From Cycas panzhihuaensis (taxonomy: Eukaryota > Cycadophyta): a stretch of 64,000 nt of DNA. The DNA is taken from assembly GCA_023213395.1 (NCBI GenBank), contig CM041465.1, positions 239,637,741-239,701,740 on the forward strand, in the 5' to 3' direction. A program made the translations under genes and the position numbers. Below the pieces are notes generated by a model that ran no database searches, had not been told where the DNA came from, and saw only the letters and a list, made by a program, of their open reading frames with translations. Below, piece after piece: positions 31,362 through 41,271 of the stretch (position 1 is the first letter of the stretch; every line of letters begins with the position of its first letter).

Positions 31362-33260
31362 CTACTGTTGCCCTACTCCTTGGGCACCATCTCCTAGTCA
31401 GTGTGATCCCTCTCCTAGGGACTACATCCCTCTGAGGCTCCTCCTAGGCCTCCATGAGCTCCTTGACTTGCTCCCCTCATCATATGGCTACCTCAGTGTC
31501 GTCATCACCGTGTAGGTATGCGTCCTGCTCCGGCTTGACCTCGATGCCACCTGATCCACCAGCTGATCGTATCGGGCCTAGATATGATCTCTCTTACTCT
31601 CCACTTCCCTGAGTCTCTCCTCCATGATCTAGGACCTCTCCTCTATCCCCTGGAGATGCTCCTCTAGCACTGCTATCTGGACCATGCTCCTTGCGTCTCC
31701 ACCTGCTCCTCCCAGAGCCTCTAGAGCCTCTATGTGACCCCACAATGCGTCGTTCTCACTCCTAGCCTCATCCAGCTCCCGCTGCAGCTGCCCACTGAAT
31801 GCTACATGCTCTTGGGACTCCGCAGCCCATATATCTCTTGCCCTCGCCAATGGGATGATTGCTGCCATGTGAGCACCTACTGATCTAGGCACGTCCTTGA
31901 TCTAGATGGGCGGTTGCCCCTCCATATACACCTTAGGGAACATCTCCCTCACCATCACATCTACCAACTATCTAACCTTTGTAGTACCTGCGATCCAGCA
32001 TGCCATGTATCAGTACGTGTCCATGGATATCAAATCAACCAAAATCAAACTACATATCTATCTGGCAATCAAACAACAATGGGAAATTGCTATGTCTCAC
32101 TTGGTGCAGTGATCGGCTCCTTGACTCATGCAACTGTCTCCTCCTCTAGCGCTCTACTAGCTGCTGGTACCTCCTCTACTAGGGCCTCTCTCCTCACTGG
32201 GATTGGCTCTGCCATCACCTCTCTAGATCTCCTCACGATCCGTAGCCTGCGAGCCCATGTCATTGGCCCCCTACTCTCCTCTGTAGTCCCTGATGGGCCT
32301 GCCTCTCTGCCGACAGTTCAAGATAGCCCTGCTCCTCCTCCTAATGTCCCTGATGGACCTGCCTCTCCCGTAAGTCATGACGGGCTGGCCCCATCTCCTC
32401 CATCTCTGCCATTGTCATCACCTGGGAGTACCTCAGCTCCAGCTGCCACATCATCACTGTCCCACCTCACTGCTCTATATGGGTCTGCTATAAGGTCCGT
32501 CATAGTGAGCAGGTCCAGCGATGTAGCCTCCACTGAGCATCAGACATGGGCCTGGTCCTCTATCCCCTCTAGTCTAGTCTACCACTTGTGGACCATCGGG
32601 GCCCATTTTGAAATGGGGTGTGGTCCCCCTGTTGGTGCCACTGCTCCAAAATGATCAAAGAACTGTCACTGTAGCAATGTGCTATATGACAGTCCTCCCT
32701 GACCTGTCATCCTGATAGCATCTAGCTGTGTGACCAGGTTCATCGCTATCAGGGTAGCCTAATCCATCCCCTCACCGGCCTCGCAATGGCACACTGCATC
32801 CATCAATCCCCCAGGGATATCCCTATAGTTATGTTTCTAGGAAATCCAGAATAGAATACATAATGTGATGAGTTTCCTCACACGAGGAACTCTAGATAGT
32901 ACCATGCTCTGTAGAGGCACTCCTCTCCTCTCCCACCTATTTGTCCCTGTGAAAAATATCGCTACCTCTCTATGTGCTACCTCATTGCTAGGCAGTGCGC
33001 TCAGTGCTACCGGCCTCCCAGTATCCACCTGATGTCCCTCGGTGTCACTGTCATGTCTCCCACCTAGGGTAGGTGGAAGACGTGCCTCCTCTAGTCCCGA
33101 TGTGACACTATGTCGATCAGTAGCCTTTGGTTTGATATGTATTGAGGTATCTTCATGACCTTCAGTAGGCACACCTCCGTAGGACCCCCTTATCCTCCCA
33201 GGACATCATCTCTATGAAGCTCAACATCGCCATCCCTATATTCTCGTAGTTATCTACCGT
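31362..33260 (-). pseudogene. Antisense accessory gene of element D
   Basis: Same gene as A 4880-6770. The start codon is ACG (33260-33258) where A has ATG, with surrounding bases conserved. Exon 1 contains R-L-L-I-D-I-V-S-H, R-R-H-V-F-H, G-D-M-T-V-T-P-R-D-I and W-E-R-R-G-V-P-L (PMD-like part), with small deletions near 33140 and in the L-G-V-P region shifting frame. The intron at 32100-31988 (113 bp) has a GTGAGA donor and GATCGCAG acceptor in phase 1, as in A. Exon 2 gives V-R-E-M-F-P, W-A-A-E-S-Q-E-H-V-A-F and a heptad-rich coiled coil (L-E-E-H-L-Q-G-I-E), ending in G-V-G-Q-Q and TAG, as in A and C. Exon 2 is 42 bases longer than in A. Confidence 0.75.
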
Positions 33261-33918
33261 GATTATAACCTACAAACACCACAAAAACTAGTTAGAACTT
33301 AGCTTGCACTCACCTCTTAACCTCTAGGCTGTCTCTCAGCTCTGCTTGATCGAGATTTGGGACCCTTTGGGCCCCTATCTTATTTTTTCTATAGTGTTAC
33401 CTTTGCACCACGTCAAACTTCGTGGTACTGCAGACTTTGGCCTGGGTCCCATGGCAAAGATCGCGGCATCGTGATCTTTGCCACGGTGCGAATGGCACCC
33501 CCCAAAAGGGGGGGGTTTCTGCCCAAAAAAATAAACAATTCTTCTAGATGAGCCTCTGTAGTGCCCACTATGACTAGGTCTGCCTAATGCCCCAGTCCTG
33601 CCTCTTTCTAGGTCCAATTCAGATTCCGAGAGGTCATTTTTTGCCTATATGGGGCCTAAAAATCACATAAAAATCAATAAAAAGCAATGAAATTAAAACT
33701 TTGAGATGGGTTAGGTTTCATGGGATCCACTCACTAGATCCAGCCTAGTTGTTACCATCTCACTCCTGTAGTCTCGATGGCTCTCTCCGCGCTATGATCC
33801 AATGGTCTGATCTCCCTCTGCGTGCCTCTGAAGTTGGGTGGTGCTCCACTGTGTAAGGGAATGGCTCTAGATTCTCTTGAGAGCCTGTGAAAATGAATCC
33901 GTTTTCCATCAAGTTTCC

Positions 33919-33925
33919 TTATATA
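33919..33925 (-). promoter_or_regulatory. TATA box of the antisense gene (element D)
   Basis: TATATAA on the minus strand in the context GCCTATATAAGGAAA, equivalent to 4190-4196 in A, 659 bases from the start-codon position. Conservation in two diverged copies supports a dedicated promoter. Confidence 0.65.
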
Positions 33926-34420
33926 GGCGGGGGCCCCGATAGGCACTGTCTCCGTTTTGACTCTCGTGGTAGCCATCTGGACCATCTCGTACCCCCAATC
34001 ACCTTTGCCTTCTGGCCCTGTCTCCCGTCGCGCTCCTATAGCCTTCGTTTCTCTCCTTCTTGTAGATGCATTTATGGCACCTTGCCAATGCACATTTTCA
34101 CAGGGCCCCTTTGTCTCACTTTGCGTGCCACCCTTGTGCATGCCTGAGTTTATACTCATTTGGCTCATTTTGCCATCTTAGACCTATTTCTACAGCTCTT
34201 TTCTACCCCTGAGGCCTCCATAGGGATTGGTCCCCCAGTCTGAGGGCATGTTTTACTTTTCGAAGCAACCTTTGGTACCCTAGGCTGCCCTTTTTTTGCC
34301 CACTCCCAGGTAGTGGTTAGATAGCCTGCTCTCATCCTTGAGTAGCCTCATTACTCAGTCCTCCTACCCTTCACGTCCATTTATCGCTTGCCTTTTGAGT
34401 CTCTTTTTGCTTCATCATTG
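33926..34420. other. Element D: upstream region shared by antisense gene and second RNase H
   Basis: Aligns with A 3691-4189. No conserved frame. Presumed upstream sequence of the antisense promoter, ending at the polypyrimidine tract before the aRNH. Confidence 0.5.
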
Positions 34421-34875
34421 TTTATTATTACCAGGACTTTTTTCTGACACCCTTGTCTCTCTACATTTTTACCGACAACAAAAGTCGTGGTAATCCTGGA
34501 CCTTTTGCCATTGCATGGATTCTTTGTAGCCCCTCTGGACATGATTTCCTATGCTTTAGGGTCTTCCTCCTAGAGGCTACCAATAATGAAGCTGAGTACA
34601 CAGTTGTTATTGAAGCTCTCACTGATGCTCTCCATTTCTATCACAGACCTATCATCTTGCTTTGCGACTCCTAGGTTGTGGTGTCCCATCTCACCTAGGT
34701 TTACCAGGTGTGATGCCCTCACCTGAGAGCCCTTGCTTTGACTGCCAGATCTCTCCTAGCTTGTTTTTGGTCTATTGACATTCGGCACGTTCCTCGGCCC
34801 CTCAACGCTGAGATAGATAGTCTCGTTTGCCTCATCCTTGAGCGCCGCCTCCCTTTTCTTGCTGACCACCCCTAA
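34421..34875 (+). pseudogene. Second, archaeal-type RNase H (aRNH) of element D
   Basis: A pyrimidine-rich stretch ending TATTACCAG (34434) precedes a frame reading L-Y-I-F-T-D-N-K-S-R-G-N-P-G-P, A-T-N-N-E-A-E-Y (about 34590), I-I-L-L-C-D-S (about 34665), then after a TAG V-V-V-S-H-L and a C-terminal R-H-V-P-R-P-L-N-A-E-I-D-S-L (about 34785). These carry the four acidic positions of RNase HI-type enzymes (D, E, D, D). The closest family I know is the plant RNase HI-like/archaeal-type domain acquired by Tat-lineage elements. Three stops break it. It is on the sense strand but about 3.7 kb beyond integrase, so it would need splicing or a separate transcript. Confidence 0.82.
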
Positions 34876-35275
34876 GACTTGTCTAGTTGCCTTATCGCCT
34901 AAGTTCCAGGATGCCATACTCATCTCATGATCCATTTGTACCTCCAAAAGCTAGCCGCTAATGAGGTTAAACTATGGCGACTACTAGTTTTATTCACTCA
35001 TCTCTTCTACTTGATTACACACATCTTTTTGCATCTTTTGTGATGGGGGCATCCCCCTCATCCTCCGTGTTTTCTAGTTGACTCCTGAGTCTTACATAGG
35101 TAGCCCCTATGTTGCCTCCACCTCTATCATCATATCCACGTGTTCTACCATGACACTTGCTGATACCCTTGACTACTGTTACGATCTTGATTTATATCTC
35201 TACATACACATGTGCTACTGACAGTTATGTTGCCAACATTTGCCATCACACCATACTTCCAAGCGGTGAGGCTCT
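34876..35275. other. Element D: 3' untranslated region before the polypurine tract
   Basis: No gene is seen. GCGGTGAGGCTCTACTACC at its end matches the conserved sequence before the polypurine tract in A and C. Confidence 0.6.
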
Positions 35276-35290
35276 ACTACCAGGGGCCAG
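35276..35290 (+). promoter_or_regulatory. Polypurine tract of element D
   Basis: CCAGGGGCCAG directly abuts the 3' LTR terminus TGTTTCCC. It is less purine-rich than in A and C, probably through decay. Confidence 0.65.
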
Positions 35291-38062
35291 TGTTTCCCAG
35301 CTTCCTGGAATGGATACGGAGAGGTCGACTAAGGTAAGTACAGGTATATTTCTCACCTTATTGTTGTTTTCTTTTGTGAGGAGTATTTGCTTGCATGCTA
35401 TATTTTCGTAGATGGTTTGTACCATCTACGCCTATTTAGCCTATGATGACTATAGCGAGGGCACACTCCTAGCGAGTGTGACACCTCGATGGCTACATCA
35501 CTTCCCGCAATCTACCTTGCTCCCCTTAAGACTCACTTGACTTACGTGATGTTCACTCGTATGTCAACTCACCACCATTTGGCCTCCTTGTTGCGCCCTT
35601 GGGTCCTATGATTGCCTTTCTTGTGGCTTTTGGTCTATTGCTTACCCCTAGGCAGGTGGGCCCATCCCCCTATTGACCTCTTAGCATGTTGGCCCACAGC
35701 CCTGGTTGGCTATTTGGGCCAATTTAGTCTTCTGGTTCCACACCGCAGTAAATTTTGCGGTACTGCAAAGTTTATTATAGTACCGTGAACTTTACCTCAG
35801 TGCGACTATTATAATTTATTTTTTAAAATTGCCGTGGTAATTCTTGTATTTATTGTGGAATTGCCACGTGTCTTTTGACCCACCTAAGTGCCAGTTGAGC
35901 CCTAATCGCTCGATTAGGGTTGGGGCTGAGTATTTAAGCCCATCTCAACTCATTTTTAGGATCTTTTGGCTCTTTTTAGAAGGATTACAAGGAAAAAATA
36001 CCCTGCTATTTGCTCTCTTCTACTGCTCTACTATATGTCTAGGACCTGCAACCACTCTTCAGCACCCAACTCTCCTTTGGCTTCGCTATGACATCTTCAT
36101 AGCTCATTACATGCCTTAGAGAGGGCCTCCTTGAGGAGTGTTCAGGGTCTCCTTGCCTAGGCAATCACCAAGTGGTCTCATGAGTAGGATTTCCTCTAGC
36201 CATCTCAGTAGGGGCTGCATACCTGCTATACTCCAGGCTTTCCTCATATTTTCTAGCCTCTTCTCAATAGGATTTTGCAGAGGCAAATGCCTCCCACCTC
36301 CTCTAAGGTATTTATTGGTTTAAAGTCCTTCTTTTGTCCAGTTTATGCCCAGTTTTGTATGTTTTTTCACTAGTTTGTCTTATCTTGTTTTAAGGGTTGT
36401 GTCTTGCCTTTCCCTTGGACTTTTTTCTCTAATGTTTAGGCCCCTTTTCTTGTGTTTCATACAAAGGATAGTGGCCAAAGAGGGCTCCATAAGGTTTGGG
36501 ATAGAGCTGGGTGGATTCCATACCACCTTCACGCTCCCTGAGAGGCTTCTGCCCTCCAAACCTTCCTCTTTACCCTCGTGCTATTCCTAGACTGGGGCAA
36601 GGGATTAGTAGGCTATTTCTAGCTACGGAAATTAGGGTTGGCACATGTTACAGTGTTGGTTTATGGGCTCATTTCCCTCATCTAGGCAACGCATAAGCCC
36701 CCGTTACTTTTCTTAACTCAGCCCTTCTCTTAACGTGCTGGTTTGCTTCCTATAGCACTCCAGCTTATTGGGGGCTTCTTTGGGCTCTTTATGCACCTCT
36801 GCTACCCCAGTTTCCAGCCAGATGTACAACCATACCCTCGTTGCCTTGTGGCTTCTTAAGGGAGGGTAGGGTTTCTCTTTGTGGGAGGTGGGCTACTACG
36901 AGGCTTACCTATCTACTTACCATTTATTTGAGTAGTTTTTACTATAAATTATTATTGCAACCTTGTGATTCATGAACACTAACACATATGTATAGAGATT
37001 TATTTTTGGTATATGTATACATGTGTTATTGGAACTCCGCCTTGTGTTGCTAGCCTTCTTTCTCTGGAAAGGAATATTTGTGCTTATTTGCAGGTATACA
37101 GAGGATGCAAGGGACTTCTCCCTTCCTCTCTCTCTTGTGGGTATGTGCATTTACTCATATTTTATTATAGCATCTCATTTTCTACTATTACTTTTCGTTT
37201 TCCTTTCTTAACACTTTAGTGTCACTTTCCGGGGAAGGTAAGGAAGCCCCACGCTTCACCCTACCACGACCCCTCTTTCACCATGCTTCATGGAGCAATT
37301 TGGACACCTTGTGGGAGCGTTGCCACTTTGATCGCATCTTCATTCTGGGTATGTGTTCCCACTCATTTTACTTTCCTTCTTTTAAGAAAATTTTGCATGC
37401 TAGTAATTAGACCACATAAAAGGAAAAAGGAAACAACTCTCTTTTTGTTTACATTCCATTTGTTATATTGTATACACTACACCTATCGTAGGAAAAGGTT
37501 TTAGGAAGTTCTTCCCTCCAACCTTTCCCTTCAGCTTGTAAACTTCACCGTTGTCCTCTTGGCTTGTCATATTTGGTTTAGTTTACTTGCATGTGTCGTA
37601 GCATCCTCTTTTCTCTTGATTTCTCTTTCGAAGGGGGGAACTCTTGATCGATCGATCGTTCTCGCTCCCTTCATTCTCCCTCAGTTCTCTTCTTCCTACC
37701 TGGGAAACCGAGAAGATCTTAACCGTAGGCTATTCACCTACTTTGCCTCTACTCATTTCCCTTTGCTATAGGGAAACCTTCAAGGGATTCTCTCCCTTCC
37801 CTTCCGGCCATCCAAGGGTGGAAGGACTCTTCTCCAAGATCTATCCAGGCTACTCTTCTGGCTCCCCTCTTCCTAGCTGAAGTGGGGAACCACCTTTAGG
37901 TAGCTGGGTACCATCTGTAGGTCCCGAACTCGTGCTCCAGCATATGGGGCACCCTACATGGTACTTGCCTTGCTTGTAGGTTCCTATCTACACCTGATAG
38001 TTCCATCGATCATCCTCGCTATCCCTACATAGCTAGGTGATTATCTCATTAATGTGCATCCA
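35291..38062 (+). repeat. Element D 3' LTR (2772 bp)
   Basis: Same length as the 5' copy. U3 elements: hairpin (35740-35804), intact G-box CACGTG (35865-35870), CCCTAATCGCTCGATTAGGG (about 35900-35919) and TATTTAA (35931-35937). The end is …GTGCATCCA at 38062, followed by the target duplication. Confidence 0.95.
35931..35937 (+). promoter_or_regulatory. LTR core promoter TATA element of element D
   Basis: TATTTAA occurs at the same place in the 5' LTR (21756-21762). In G the equivalent is TTATAAA (58865-58871). It follows the CCCTAA…TTAGGG inverted repeat by about a dozen bases, so transcription of element RNA would start shortly after it. Confidence 0.6.
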
Positions 38063-38067
38063 CCCTC
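38063..38067. repeat. Target-site duplication of element D, right copy (CCCTC)
   Basis: Identical to 21111-21115. The B LTR is continuous when D and one copy are ignored. Confidence 0.92.
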
Positions 38068-39703
38068 TAAGTGAGATACCTCCATGCATCTAAGCACTCA
38101 ACTAATGGAACAAGTAAGAAGCCAAGGTTTTCCAGCAGTAGGAAAAGAAACAAAGTTTGTGAATGGTAAATGTTGCAAGAAATGCATTAGTGTAAATGTT
38201 GCAATATGCAACTTTTGCAAGATTGGTAAAAGTAAAGCTAAAAATTTTATAAACCATAAGGGATAGCTACAAAAATTAGATTTTAAGAAGGCATGAATGC
38301 TGGTTGTAAGCATTGCAAGTTACTGCCAATGCTATAACCAGCAGGATCTCCTACCTCAAGGGTTTTTGGGTATGCAAGAGAGTTATAGGGAGAGAAATAG
38401 TGCAAAGGGTAGGTGGTTGCCCTAGAGGAGATGGCCAAGAGGGTCAAAACCCTAGCCTAAAACTCTTTTCTCCCTTTTTAACACCCTTTTCTCTTAACCT
38501 CCTTGATTGGAACTAGGGAGAAACCTCAAGGCATAAGGGAAACAAGCCAAGAAAAAGAAGGGTTTGCCTTCTAAAAGGAAGGTGTATGAAATGGTTTTAC
38601 AAAGCAAGCTAAACAAACATGCAAGAAACCTCTTTTGCCAATGGAAAGAGACAATATGTAGGTATGAAAAAAACCTTCTAAAAGTAGTTTGAAAAAGTTT
38701 TACCTTGTGAGATGGATAGGAAGAGGGTTTCCCTTAAGAAATAGGTGAGAAATCCCTGCAATAACACAAGAAGAGAGTGCAACTTGTAAGTAAACTTGAT
38801 ACCAATAAATTGATGGAGTGCTTGAGGGGAGGATCTATCTAAAACCAACAACTATAGACCTATGACTTAGGGTTTTTACCCTAAGGAAAAAGGAGACAAG
38901 AATGAAGAGCAAGTAGTAGCAGAAGAGAGATTTCTTTTTTCTAAAATTTTTCTAAGAGAGGACAAGAAGAAAAGGAAGAATGAGCCAAAAATTGGGTTTT
39001 TAAACCCAACCCTAATCTACCAAGCAATTAGAGATTACCTTGGAAGGAAAAGAGTCCAGTGCCACATGTCAGTTTTACAATTAATATGAAATTGGCTATG
39101 GTTAGGCCAAAAACTAAGAGTGGACAATTGCACCATGACAAACTTAACGGTATTGCAATACTGTAGAGTTTGCAATGGTGCACTCAAAACAAGGTGAAAA
39201 ATAAAAGGGAAGCTAGGAAGGCTCCCTCGATGGAAGGTCATAGACCCCAAGAGTGTAAAATGATGAGTTTCCAAGGTGTCTAGGGGATTTTAAGAGCTGG
39301 TGGGACCATAAAAAGCTAGAAAAATGTGGTAACAAGGCCCCAATAAGAGACAAGTGGTGAACGAGGATGATGATCAAGCTTAAATGGGTCATTAGGGATC
39401 ATATCACACTAAAAGGGTGGTAAAGAACATGTTACAAAAGCTGAGAATGCTTGAGGGTGATGTGGAAGCATGGTGGAGGGTCATGAGGTGCCATGGGATG
39501 TTTATCCTAAGTCATCAAAGGCTAAGGTATTAGATACAAACATGAGTAGGTAGGCAAGCTAGGCATAACAAATCATGCAATCAAACAATAATATGTAAAA
39601 TGAATCTAATGACATTCTAAATTCAATGAAGAGCAAGGATAGAAATGTACTTATACTTACCTAAGAGGTGTCATCCATGTCCATTCCCGATAGTTGGGAA
39701 ATA
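38068..39703 (-). repeat. Element B 5' LTR, U3-side part (1636 bp) right of D
   Basis: This is the continuation of the LTR begun at 19586, giving a total of about 3166 bp. It has the LTR hairpin near 39130-39182, a G-box relic (CACATG, about 39063) and a CCCTAATC…CAATTAGAG element near 39010. It ends …GATAGTTGGGAAATA, matching the TGTTTCCC-type terminus of the other LTRs with the terminal base changed. GAGGG (39704-39708) should be its target duplication; the partner is outside the window. Confidence 0.8.
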
Positions 39704-41271
39704 GAGGGTATTAAACTTTATCTTACTAATTGTAGGAGCTAAGGGCTAAGTAGTAGAAAAAAGAGAAAGAAGAGAGATACAACCCTAAAGGGGCATCAAT
39801 GCATCAGAACATGGGTTCAAGGACCCACAACCAAGCTTGGACCTCTAACTTCCTAAACTTCACTTGATCTAGAAGGAGAGGTGATATGGAATGGAGTTGA
39901 TAGGGTATTGTGCATCCTTGGGTTATCGAGTAGCTATAGATGGGCTCTCCTTCCCTTGTTTAGGGGGAGAGGAATGGAAGGTTGTTGGAGAAGAAGGGGA
40001 TTTGGTGTGTATGAGAGATAATCCTGAGGTATAAAGCTCTAAGGTTGTCTCTTTGGCTACCTAAAGGGTTTGCCTTTAGGATTTGGTTTTAATATAAGGT
40101 CTTATTTGTGATTTCATCTAGTTATTCAAAGGGTTAAAGTTATTTCCATTGTTCCAATGTGTAATTTAATTGCAAGGTTTGCAAGTCAAGATCTTTGATT
40201 TAACAACACATGTAAATAATAAACACTCACTCTTGGGCTCACTCTCTTTTCCTTTTTCTCCAAAGAAATCAACTTAGGGAAGTAAAAGAGAGGGAGAAAG
40301 CAAATGACTTATGTAACTTTTCCTTTTAAATATTTTCTTTTCCATGCAAAAGAGGATGCATTCATTCATACTATACTTCCTAATCTTATTCCTACATACA
40401 TGTATATATGCAAGATGAGAAGAGAAGGGATGATGTTTATAAAAGGAAGAATCTTTTCCTAGTCTATTCTTTTCTCTACAAAAGGAAAATACATATGTTC
40501 ATACCATGTTTCTATGTGCATGCATGCATGTGAGATGAGAAAGGGAGAAGAGAATGCTTATATTATACTTTTCAATGTAAAGGAAAAAGTTGACTCAAGG
40601 GTTTACTTATACTTTTATAAGTACATACATATACAAGTGAAAGAAAAGGGATCTTCCTTATTCTATTCTTTTTGTAAAAGAAGGAGGGAAGTAAGATAAG
40701 AGTGTATGCATATTTGTATTCCTTTTCTCTCTCCTACAAGTGCAAATGTATGAAAAGAAAGCACGCATATGTATATTTACTTTTTGGGGAAGGGGGATAA
40801 AGTGATGAAGTAGAGAAGGTTTGGAAGAGGTGCACTAGGAAACACGATGGTTGGTGAGGTAGCACACTCCTTCTTCCCACATATTCCTTATTGGTAACTT
40901 CATGTTCCAAATCATAGCAAGTGTCATAGATGAAAGGGGATCCCTTACCTTCCCTAAAATATCTCTAAATCAAAAGCAACTAAAAATGGAATGATTCAAA
41001 AGAAATAAGAGAAATAAATTAAAAAGGGAGAGTCATATCTCTTTGTTATGACACAACCTTGTTTACCTAGAAGGATGTATTCTCTTATGCATGAGCAAAC
41101 CCTGACAAGTAACAGACATATGTACACACATATATGGTTATGCATGTGTGTTTTATCAAAGTGGGAATAAAAGTTTGCTTCATGTGACAAAAGAAAATTA
41201 ATGACAAACAATATGTTACTTTCCTTACACACATTAATATTCTTATGTAACCGTGAAGGGAGAAAGGGGGG
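39704..41271 (-). repeat. Fragment E: partial, diverged LTR of a B-like element
   Basis: This AT-rich stretch starts abruptly after the B LTR and ends where element C's LTR begins. The part at about 39780-39850 resembles the U5 conserved block (GGCATC…GGTTCAAGGACCCAC), in the order and orientation of the B LTR at 19690-19740, and the following purine-rich sequence is broadly similar. Both ends are truncated. No gene is supported. B probably inserted into it. Confidence 0.5.

Larger units (their letters stand above)
21116..38062 (+). mobile_element. Element D: full-length 16.9-kb Ty3/gypsy (Tat-like) retrotransposon
   Basis: Two 2772-bp LTRs (21116-23887, 35291-38062) and a perfect 5-bp duplication CCCTC (21111-21115, 38063-38067) bound an 11.4-kb interior. 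In order: primer site, leader hairpin, gag, protease, linker, RT, RNaseH, integrase, a convergent spacer, an antisense accessory gene, a second RNase H and a polypurine tract. It is the most complete element in the window and the reference for the others. By eye the first 270 bases of the LTRs differ at about 9%, nearly all transitions, so the insertion is not recent. All genes carry stops. Confidence 0.96.
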
